Positions 13,101-24,000 of a stretch of DNA of 64,000 bases are shown piece by piece; position 1 is the stretch's first letter, and every line of letters starts with the position of its first letter. Origin of the DNA: Turritopsis dohrnii (taxonomy: Eukaryota > Cnidaria > Hydrozoa > Anthoathecata > Oceaniidae); NCBI GenBank assembly GCA_027922465.2, contig BQMF02000026.1, forward strand, positions 868,001 to 932,000. Reading direction: 5' to 3'. The position numbers and the translations under genes were made by a program. Under the pieces are notes generated by a model. That model had not been told where the DNA came from and searched no databases. It saw only the letters and a program-made list of their open reading frames with translations.

Positions 13101-15056
13101 GGAGGGTTTTAGGGAAACTCAACTTTATTGATTTTTAAAGATAATGAACTATTTTATGTGGAGCTGATGTCAGCAGAAATAGAACAACTGAGAAATGATC
13201 TGGGAACGAGCAGCTGTTTATTATTAACAAAACGCTCAAACAAAGTAAAAAATGATCTGAAAACTGCTGACATACTTTTTTCTCGACCTTCTGATAGTTC
13301 GTTATCTTTAAAGGAATGATATCAACTAAGTTATTAAACTTGCGGATCTACCTGAGCAAACTCCAGTTCCACAAACCTTTGTTTCCTCTGATGGACCTTC
13401 ACAATCCTTGCCAGCACCAGCAGGAGCAGGAGAGTCGCATTTTCTTGTCTTCTTTTGAACTCCTCCTCCACAAGATGCAGAACATGCACCATAGACCGAC
13501 CAATCGCCGTATTTTCCATCGACTAAGTAGAAAAGAACGTCCACGATGAAGAGAGTGTGATGCGCAAATCAAGTTTCGACTACAGTTATAACAAATTCAT
13601 AATTCGCTCGACTTTTGATATGACAACCTACTTATAAGTATGTTCAGAAGAAAGTGTTGAACCTGCTTTCGGAAAACACGGTCAAGTAGTAACGAAATAA
13701 ATTATTCGGTATAACACCTGGACACACGGTATCCACTTTGCATTCTTTCGTTTCAACTGCAGGCCCGAGAACGTCACACTTGTTGCCATTAGCGATAGGC
13801 GTCGGGTTGTCGCATTTTCTTGTCCTTTGGTGGGTTCCAGACCCACAAGTGGCAGAGCAAGTTCCGTAGGAACTCCATTTACTGTAACCACCATCACGGC
13901 CTGGTAGAAACAGGTATGATTGTCATAAACCAAAGTAAAGTTGCCTGTACGAAAGAAGAGCTGAAACTTACCAATTTCGTAAGTCATGTCCATCCATTCC
14001 CTTCCAACGCATTCGCCAGGTGCATCTAACGTACACGCTTTAAAGTTTGTGCTTCGGCAATCTCCAATCCCTCTATCGTATTTAACGCCGACCTTTTTTA
14101 TGCCGACACAAATACCGAAGTATCGTATAGCAAAGTACTTATAACCTTTGCTTTTGGCAGCTTTGTCGCATTTGCACGCTAACCTAAATTGAGTAAAAAC
14201 ACAATGAAACAGATAGGGCGGGACGTTATAAAGACTGCAAGAGGTTCTGCAAAATTGCGAGAATGAGAAGGGGACAAAATAAAAGCCTACTTTCGAATGA
14301 AATCAGGAAAGTTTTTCCAATTGATTTTACTTCTATCATTAAAAAGGGTTTCAGCATTTTCATCTTCTTGATAGCAAGCGATCTTTTTGTACTTTCTTTC
14401 ACATATGTCTTGCGCTGAAAGTGAATTTACAAAAATTGAAGAAGCGAATCTTCAAATGAAATTAAAATGCAATGTCTCCATTCATATCCTTCCAGAGAAT
14501 AAAAAATCCCCAATGAAAGTAGGACGTTTTTAAAGTAAAAATTGTTTTGTAAATACAGTACAACCCCGTTAAGTCGGACCCTCACAAGGGTCCGAAAAAA
14601 TCGGTCTGACTTAACAGGAGTCTGACTTATCGGAACTTCATCTTAAGTCAGACTCTGCCTATTTAGTCTGAAGATGGACAAGGTTTTAGTCTTATTTAAA
14701 GTCCGACTAAAACAAAAGTCCGGCTTAAACGGCGTCCGACTTGACGGGGTTGTATTGTACTTACAAGAGATTTACAGAGGTGTCATCATCCATTTTCCAG
14801 GACCATTGATTTAGTAAATGTATGATTTGAAATCCGACCCAATCTACTCTGTCCATCACATCCTTAGTGGACTTTCATAACACGAATATCTCGGTTGACG
14901 ACGCAAACGCTTTTACAGTGGGTTTGTTTCATAGTTTGTTATATATACGGATATGCACGATTCGAAATTCTCAAAGCATAAGTGAATACATAAACGAAAA
15001 ATCTTACCGAATACGTGGCCAACCAACAGTATAGTGAATGCACCCAAGAGATACAT
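10102..15056 (-). CDS. Secreted protein: Cys-rich domain, three TSP1 repeats, vWA domain
   Basis: Complete 13-exon gene encoding 937 aa. Exons: 15056-15008, 14414-14291, 14183-13972, 13900-13718, 13522-13352, 13070-12900, 12762-12673, 12495-12299, 12164-11903, 11815-11486, 11367-10903, 10816-10625, 10469-10102. All junctions are GT/AG and in phase. Domains: signal peptide 1-17 (MYLLGAFTILLVGHVFG); a cysteine-rich domain of about 110 residues containing GYKYFAIRYFG; TSP1 repeats at about 129-189, 190-246 and 247-303, each with the CSxTC/CSxSC and RxRxC or RKxxC pattern; a helical region at about 304-440; a vWA domain with MIDAS DTTGSM at 448 running to about 600; then Ig-like beta-rich segments to the end. 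DTTGSM is the form seen in hemicentin/VWA7-type proteins. The likely role is extracellular adhesion or matrix. Nearly all introns are phase 1, one domain per exon, which favours exon shuffling. Confidence 0.9.
14556..14757. mobile_element. Pogo/Tigger-like MITE in intron 1 of the vWA gene
   Basis: 202-bp element flanked by TA on both sides. Terminal inverted repeats read CARTACAACCCCGTYAAGTC from either end. Internally it repeats GTCYGACTTA-type phrases. The CAG start with a TA target duplication is typical of pogo-like Tc1/mariner MITEs. No coding. Confidence 0.8.
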
Positions 15057-16795
15057 GTTGACTGATGTTCACCGAATGGTGAGATGATTTGATGCGCCAC
15101 TATTTATACACCTCAGATCTTTCATTAACTCGATTTTTATTTACTTGCGTATTTGTTCGCATGTTTGTGAAAACTAGATATTTTATTGGGTTCCAACACA
15201 AAACTATTCGATTGAATACAACCAATATTTGTTTGCCACGAAAACGTTGTGGTGACGTCGCAAGGGGCGAGGACACACCTGCCAGGAGTGTTATCACGAA
15301 CCCGATTCGGTGCATGATTAGATCGGGTGGAGTTTCTTTATCATTTGAACTCTGCTGAAGCAGAACGTTTAAGTGAATACAACAAAGAGGAAATTAAGAC
15401 AAAAACGTTGTATAAAAAAACGAAGTGAGTTCAATATTTTGGTATTTTTCATTTTAACAACATGTCACAAGAAATCTGTAATTATTAAGGCGTTGAACAT
15501 TTTGTTCAAGCTCATTTATCTCTAAAATCTCACTTGTAGGTTTGTTTTCACACGAAACTGGTGCGTTCCTCACTAATTGTGCCATGGATCCATTTCATGG
15601 CACGATTATAATCTATAACATTGAAAGTACTAATATGGAAATCTTCCCAAACAACATTACGTAAGATGACGTACCCAACTCAATTTTTCAGCTGTTGAAA
15701 TCCTCAAGATCCTTTTAATAAGAAAGGCATACACGAGTAGCACCTGGTCATAAACGTTTTATAGAAGTGATTACGTAAACAAACCGCAGCTGATCAAACT
15801 GTGCAACTTTTTCCGTTCGAAATTTAAACTGAAAGCAAATTTGCTACAATTCGAGTGAAAATTTCAAAAGTCCGGATGCATGAATCGCCTTGACATCTGA
15901 AGAAAGAACTTCTTATTTGTACCTAGGCAAAGTTTGACAACAATAACAACAAATCATACATAACTCATTCATTGCGTGTCGCCGATTGAAATGTCATATT
16001 ATTGTTTTCACTAACATATCTTTTATTGAATAAAAACTCTTAATGAAGGAGGGAATTGGATGGAAGGCGATGCCAAGAAACGCACAAACAACTTTCAAAA
16101 ACGCGAAAACTCGATTTGTTCCGAGACTGTATTTGCCAATATATTGCAGGTTAACTTCCGTTTTTCTTCAAATATTAAATTTTTTATATTTATATTTATT
16201 TCCAACCAAATATTTATTTTTATTTAAAATATTTATTAAACATCAACAAATTCGAAAAATTCAATTAAATCTAAATTGTTTTCAAACCCATTCAATTATG
16301 GTACCTGTCACGTTGATTGAATCTAAAAAAAACTCTCGGATTGTTTTGCCACGTCTGCGGTACGTCGTACGTCGTAACGACACAATTTGAATGTTCAGTC
16401 AAGTTGTATATTATCCTACCACTCTGCAGAAGTAACGTCTGCCGGCTGTTTTACTGAGCGGAGGATGTCAGCAAAACAAACTACAGTACATGTCGATTAT
16501 TCCCGGTTAGGGTTAAGTACTTTTTTTGATGATGGGGGGACAACCGACAAGTACCCGAACTACAAACAGATTTTTCATGAATTTCCGGTTTTTCATGATA
16601 TCTTTTGCAAAATCATTACTCAGTGTTTGAACACTGTATGGTCTAGCCAAGATCTATGGTCTCCTTTATAAAGATATTATCGACTTTTAGTTCTTCCACT
16701 TGCGAATAGAAATAACGAATGAAGGAAACATACGTATGAACTACACACGAGAACAACATACATAGGAACGAGGCAAAACCTGATAACTCGCCATA

Positions 16796-17095
16796 CCTTA
16801 TCGGAGTTATAGTCTGTTCAAAAAAAATGTGCACTAATTTCAGTTATCATGTGGAAACCAGATTTAGCAAATTACATCAATTCCCTTGAGCCTGGTTTTT
16901 ATATAAAAGCTGAAATTAGTGCACATTTTTTTTGAACAGACTATAATTTCGTCGGGGAAAAGTGACGAAATTTTTGCTTCGTGACGAAATTTCGAAAAAG
17001 TGAAATTTATAAGAAAGTATTAGTAAAATTTTGCAACATGACGAAATTTTCCCCAACAGAAAATTTTTCCCCGACGTAAATTTTCCCCGATAAGG
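16796..17095. mobile_element. TA-flanked element with CCTTATCGG ends
   Basis: Left end TA|CCTTATCGG, right end CCGATAAGG|TA. Inside are repeated TTCGTC/GACGAAATTT phrases. The same end sequence recurs at 54085-54823, and a right end of this type occurs near 50515. It carries a second hairpin element inserted near its left end. Confidence 0.65.
16808..16945. repeat. 138-bp hairpin nested in the CCTTATCGG element
   Basis: Near-perfect palindrome. The left arm starts TATAGTCTGTTCAAAAAA and continues through TGTGCACTAATTTCAG; the right arm is its reverse complement ending GAACAGACTATA. TA-rich ends suggest a Tc1/mariner-type MITE. Confidence 0.8.
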
Positions 17096-18044
17096 TAACA
17101 CGATGTACAGAAAATCAGGAAATCTGCATTCATAAGATTACTATGCTCTGTACAACTAGTTACTCTATTGCGTCTTTTGAAATTTTCCACTAAAAATCTT
17201 CATGACCAGCAGCAGAAGGTGAATGATGTCTAGGATGGGTGTCTAGTTGAGCGGTTCCTGTCATTACAGCTTTCGTAGCCCAAATGGGGGCTTTAAATGC
17301 TCTAGGACCTCCTTCGCAGGACCCTCATTGATAACAGTACCTTAAGGAACTGAAGAGGCTATCCTGGGTAAACATTCGTAAATAAAATAAACCATAGGGA
17401 TAACCGTAGTGTATTCATGTATCAATAGTCTTCACTACAGTGCTCCGTATTAGTATATCCCAGTATTATGATATGATATCAGCATGTATCATTTTGAGTT
17501 CATTGATTGGTTCGCAAGATAATTATTTATAATTATTCTTTTGTTTAAAAAGGTTTCGATACGCGTATTGAATTGAAAAAGTTGAATTCATTTTAACTTT
17601 TCACGTATCATACCGAAACGTATCAAGATCAGTCATCCTAGTCAATCAGCTGTTAAATTTTCATACGATACGCGCACATAAGTGGAAATCACGCTTTAAT
17701 CTTGTGAAACCTGTTGGATCAATGATGATGCTCATCATTTCAAACGAATCAAAAAAAAGAAAAACACAGCCGACTTTCAGTATTTGGGAGGCGCATGCGT
17801 GCTGATATCAACAGGAACTTCCTTCGCGTCACAGGTCTTTCCACAAAAACGTAATATACCATATATAATAATTAAACCGGAGAAAGTAATAACATCAAAA
17901 GATTTCATATATTCTCAATTTGCATTTACAATCTATAATTTTACAAAAAAAGCCGTAAGAAAAAGGCTCTGATCAAAACTTATTAAAATCGTGGATATCA
18001 AAATCTCCTTCGCAATCGATTTTCTCGATCATCCATGAAGACCA

Positions 18045-21000
18045 CTATAACGTTTCAATCTTCACGCCTCGTTTAACCAGTCGATCAACATACCCTGTTC
18101 CTTTGAATGCTGAGCCTGGCGTCAACACACCACCACTGTAAGGGAACGGCAGAATTCTACGTGTCACAGTTATATGACAAACATGGTGGATGTCAACCGT
18201 CTTGTTTCTGATGTGAAGGGTAAGATACAATCCTTCTCATAAAAAGGAGATGGTTTTAACCAATGATATATAAGCGAAGCGCTAGATGTCTAAAGGCCGG
18301 TTTTCAGTTCATTCGCTGTGGTCGCGCGAATGAGCGATCTGACTTTTGATTGGCTGACGCATTCTCATTCGCCTGGTAGTTCAAATCATTTTAACTACTG
18401 AGCGAATGAAAAAGTTGTTCGCTCAGTCGCGCGACCGCAGCGAATGAACTGAAAACCGGCCTTAACTCCCGTAAAATCACGCTTAAAAAGTGAGGCATTG
18501 GTAGCCATTTTTAATAGTGGCAAAAAGTCCTTCGGTGTAGGGGAAATTACACACGAACTGAAGAAAAATTTGTTTTTTATTAGGTTTAGAATTGTTGCTA
18601 AATTTCCTAAATAAGAAATAAGGAAAAATACTTTCATTTTATTATTATAGGGATAGTTTATTGGTTACAAGTGTGCCAAAACTATCCCCCGCCAAAGTGG
18701 ACAAAAGTATTACAAAAAATGCAAAACAAAAAGTTAATATATATATACATAAATAATTGTTATATATGAAAAAGTTTTGTATGGAGATTATATGTAAATT
18801 ATATATATGTACTGTACTATATATATACTTACATATTTATATAAAGTCAAAACCTTTGCATATAGTTATAAAAAGTTTAGATATATAAAGCCTTTTAAAA
18901 ATTTTCTAAATAAAGTGTTACTTTCCTAAAATAAAATCTTCGAGGAAAAATACATGGACTGCCTTACCCAACCCAGATCGTCGTTTCACTGCATTCATTA
19001 ATAGTTTATTGCATCGCCTTTGGCGTTTTACTATGTTTGCTTCCTTCGAGTCAGGAAGCAGCACCACTTCTTTGGTTATGAACAAAGCATAGTCACTAGT
19101 CTTGTGACTATGGAACAAACTAATGCGACATTTCCCAGTAGATTTCTTCTCATATGTTTTTTTATGGAGAGCATAATAATTACCTCCTCGTTGAAATCTA
19201 TCAACTGCAGCTCCTTGGGTGGTTGTAACGTTCATTGAAGAGGAGGAGGATAATGCAATTCGTCCACCACCAGCACCACCAGCACCACCGACTCTTCTGT
19301 GAATTTGTGAAATCTGTTGGTGTTGGGAGTTAATTTGACATTTATTCTTTCATGTAAATTTACATTTCTCGTGTCTGGGGAAGTGAGTATTGAAACACTT
19401 TCCTTAAATTCAGGGTGTGATAAAATTTCTTCTACAAGAGGAAAAAATTCCGCACGTGTACAGTAGCCGTCTTTATTATCTTCCGAATACAAAAGTGCGA
19501 TCTTTTAATTAGGGTGAAGTTGCGCATGCATGCTCAACATTTTCTTTTAGAAAGTGAACACTTTATATATGTGAAAGTTTTTGACTTTATATATGAGAAA
19601 GTTTTTGACTTTATATATGAGAAAGTTTTTCACTTTATATATGTGAAATGTTTAATCTTCAAATATGAGACTTTCGAATTTACATACTAAGCAATTTTGT
19701 TTTGTATATGACGGTTTTGACTTTATATAATTTTCTTTAATCCATATGGATAAAATATATTCAATATAAGTTATTATAGACTTTTGTCCACTTTGGCGGG
19801 GGATACAAAACAACATAAAATAACATCTGTTTTTTTACACTTAAACAAGCAAACAGAACACTAAAGGCTGAAAACTCTTCTCTCCTGTATTGATTACTCA
19901 TATATGCAATTCTAGGAACAAGTTTTCATCTTTTTCTGGCCATTGTTAATAGATTTAATACACTAAATTGTTTTTCTTGATTTTAGATATATTAATGTGA
20001 AACAGCCATATGTAACTGTGATGACCTTATTTGCTTCTTCATGACCAATTTTGTGGACAGAAAGGGATGGTTTAAAAAATCCTTTTGATTGGTAATGAAA
20101 GATATGGAATGGTTAGACAGTGATTGCTGATTAAAACTAGGTGGTGCATTGAAGCATTCTCTATTACCTTTGTTTTGAAATCTTATGAATGATTTAGCCA
20201 GATGTATATACATCCCAAGATTGATACATTGAGAGTTGTGTGGAACTTTGATGCGATATCAAGAAATCAAAGATTTTTCCTTTATTATTGAGCATTCCGT
20301 CATTTCCATTTGTTGAGGGAAAACACAGATCCACAAGAATGAGGTTCGAATGTCAAACAATTGGTTTCCTCTGATCCGGTTATTGTGTTGCATATCAAAA
20401 TTTGTTTAAGACTTGATTTGAATTACCTGATACCTGGATTATTGTTAAAGCTTTTTCTTACCTTACGAGTGCACTTTTACACATTGAAACATCAACAGAC
20501 AAGATTTCTAATGGACTTTATAGTGCTGCAAACATCTGCAAAATCTGGATGACCTGAATTCATCGAAAATTATATTGCATCCAGCTACAAAACGGCTCTA
20601 TTTTAATATTTTAATTTTTCTTCTTACTTTATATTTTAATTCTACATGACTGTTGGAAATGTTATTCCAAAATTTTAATGCTTTTTTATTTTGAAGATCA
20701 TTCAATAATTGAATATGTTTCATTTTATTTTAATACCCCAGAGTCCAACAATTCCTTTTAAATATATCTGCAAGTGCATTTCTTGCAAGCTTTAACTTGT
20801 GGCACACATCAGGAATGAAAACAACGTAATTTGTAAATTTAAACTACCTTGGGCTAAAGGCACAGTCGACTGAAGGCAGAATCTTATCAATATAGCATTT
20901 TCATATCAGTACTTTAGGGTGGCTACTCAATTCAGAAAGTATTTTCAGTTAATTGGGACTGAGTCTTCTGAAAGTAACTTTTTGTCTTTCAAATTTTTGT

Positions 21001-24000
21001 GTCCTTACTCCAAAGCTTCTGTTGTAACTACCTTTTTGTTGTGGTTTTGGCAAAGTTTTTTCTGAACTGGGGTTTGCTGTGATGATGCTGATGAAACTTT
21101 TTTTAATGAATTTGTCGCGAAAATGAAAATGGAAGGGGCTACGCTTCATCTGACATACAATTCTCGATCATATAAGGCTAATTTATGGAATCTGATGTTG
21201 TTATTTTTATCAAAACAGTTTATACATCCATCCGCTGAGCAGGATTTCAGTGTAAATTCACTTTCGTTTTCAATGTTTTGCCACTATTAAAGATGGCTAC
21301 CAATGCCTCACTTGAAAATGCGGAGTCAGACATCTAGCGCTTCGCTTATATATCATTGGTTTTAACAAAGACTGGCGCACCTCTATCCATGTGCTACGAA
21401 AGCTATAACAATGAGTTGCATGTAAACATATATACGTATAAGATCATAATTATTTACCTGTTCTTTAAAGTATCATCAAGAATGGTTGTCGCCGCAGCTA
21501 CGACTGCCATGGATGTAAATATGTAGCCGACCTCTGAAAAATAAATAAATAAATACATTATAAAAAAAACTTTGATTCATTGTAAGTGTCATTACAGTTA
21601 AAGTCTTTTATTTTCGAGCAACTTGTACATCGAAACATGAACCGAGGATCAGGCTAAAACACGGCATTTAAACAAAGTTGTGAGCATGTTTATAACTACA
21701 ATTCATACCAGGTCCGTGTATTTTCATTGACAGGCTTTGATCAGGTTTTTCAGACGTCGTGCTAAAAAAAACAAACATGAAATATAAAACACAGCTTAGA
21801 AGCTTTGACGTTTATTTTTTCTGACGTCACATTTCAACTTGCTTCAACTGCTTGAAATTTCTATGGCATGTGAAACCCAGCCGGTACATTCATAAAAAAA
21901 TCTCTTTTTTTTTTTTTTTTTTTTTAAATGAGTTGCTCCCTGCAAGGCCGAAGCCACTACTAGGCAGAAAGCTACAACATGAGAAAAGGAAGAAGTGCAT
22001 TTCTATAGAAATCTATACAAAATATTACTTAAATGATTTTGCCCACTGGAAATCTAACCACTTCACATTTTAATCTGTATATAGAATGGAGAAGGTGAAG
22101 CGACGAAGAGGTTTTCTTCGAAAATGGCTATATTCTTAATCCTTTATAGGATTATATACCATTTGACCTGGCCTGCACATTCGTTAAAAAATCACTGCCA
22201 AAGAGTGCAAATACACACTATTTTAATAAAAATGCTCCTCGTCGCATTGGCTTTTTGATGATTTTGCCCACTGGCAAGTGTTATATAATAAGACACTGGA
22301 AAAGCAAGTGCTGGTAAGACCTACTTGGACTCAGGCTTCTTGCTGTATCCTTTACCATGAAACACAATTTTAAAACCACTTTTGGATAGCTACAAAAACA
22401 ATCAGATTAAACCTCAAACTTTTTTCACACCTTCATACGTCAGATGGATGGATGGATGACCAAAATGTACTAATCAATAAATATTTGGTAATACTGAAGG
22501 GAGCATTGATTGATGTTTACTTCAATATTATGGCAATTAGCAACAATGCTAAAAGACATGTTGTCTTGAGTGAACTTGCTTTTTCACAAAACTATAGCTT
22601 ACATCTTCTCTGCTGACACCATCTTTCGAGAAAACACCAAAGGAAAATACTTGAGGAAACTAGAAGAACAAGACCAAGCCAAAAGTTTATGACGCAATCT
22701 TAAGGTGGCTACCATCAAGCTACATTTCACAATACAAAATGAAAATTTTCTTACTTTTTCCAGTAACTTGACCCCATAAGAGAATTTTGTAAAAACGAAT
22801 AAACAAAGCGCAAACAACATGGCACAAATGATATGTATGAGAGATTTCATGCAGAAGTATGCATTGTACTGCACAGCTGTCTTTTGATACACATCGGATT
22901 CATGGAGTTGGGTACGTCTGACCACAGACGGATCAGAACCAAGGAAGGGCACAAACCACTTATTTTCAGATTTGCTAAATCCAGGACTCCTAAAACGATT
23001 ATTACAATAGGGTACAGTCGAGGTTGCGTAGTGGACATGATATACTATGGATATAATTGTTAGTGAGATCACAACCTACCATCAAAATTTATAGATCCTT
23101 AATTATTTCATTTCTTTACTCTTACAGTGATTTTTTGTTTTAGTCAAAACAGATCAAAATACCACGAAATATTGAACCCATACAAACACTCGTGAATATA
23201 AAAAAGAAGCAAAATCAAGTTTTAACCTGAGCTTTAACTTTGGGCCAGTGTATGGCAGCTTTCCTTTAAAAATTTTCTTCTGTTGACCTTTAACTGCATC
23301 ACGGCTGTTTATACTATGAACAATGGTAAGGTACGTCCCATAATTTGCCTAAATATTCATAAGATGTTCAACATAAAGAACAGGAAATGGTGTATAATTT
23401 TAAATTCCATCCAATGCATACAAAACTCAATAATCTTAATGTCGATCGATCGTTGTCATATTATTTCCCACGTCCTACAGGTCTTTGCTTTCAATCACAG
23501 GGTTTGATTTTTGTTTTTAGGAAAGTATATTTTCACTTTTTATGAAAAATATGTAAATATTATATTTTTAACGATGTTTTATATATAGATTATTATTATT
23601 ATTATTATTATTATTATTGAGATTCTTTATACAGGTTAAAAACTTCAGTATGTAAAAATTAAATGAAAAAATAATAATAAAAATATAAATATATATATAT
23701 ATATATTTTTATATTTTTATTATTATTTTTCACACACACAGGTGAAACATTGATAACAGTTGTAATTTAATTTTTACATACTGAAGTTTTTAACCTGTAT
23801 AAAGAATCTCAATAATAATAATAATAATCTAATGATTATTAGGAAAAAGTGACGCTTTCCTGTAAATGCTATCGAAACTGGAAAAGTGACGAGGTTTCAA
23901 TTGTACCAGGAAACTTTTTAATGGATTAGCCTCCATAGACGTCTATTTACATTGACAAAATACTTGCCTTGCCTGCACCATACATATGTATATAGCTTTC

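Larger units (their letters stand above)
15057..18044. other. Intergenic region between the vWA gene and the SCCPDH-like gene
   Basis: About 3 kb with no supported gene. It separates the 5' end of the vWA gene (minus strand) from the 3' end of the SCCPDH-like gene (also minus), so it should include the former's promoter. The only structured piece is the nested TA-flanked element pair at 16796-17095. Confidence 0.55.
18260..21359. mobile_element. 3.1-kb DNA transposon in the last SCCPDH intron, with nested elements
   Basis: Terminal inverted repeats begin CCAATGATATATAAGCGAAG and continue through CGCTAGATGTCT. A further inverted block (GTGAGGCATTGGTAGCCA) lies at about 18490 and 21307. The element is flanked by the direct repeat TTTTAA at 18254-18259 and 21360-21365, read as a target duplication. 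No transposase was recognised in the residual short open frames (for example 19992-20213 and 20949-21149, minus strand). Two other elements are inserted in it (18294-18463 and 18685-19803). Confidence 0.8.

Noticed and set aside
15089..15358. 89-residue plus-strand frame upstream of the vWA gene
   Set aside because: No domain, signal or splice context; it overlaps the likely promoter of the vWA gene.
22599..23072. 157-residue minus-strand frame as a separate small membrane protein
   Set aside because: Its middle is the SCCPDH exon 22989-22755; the rest is intron read-through.
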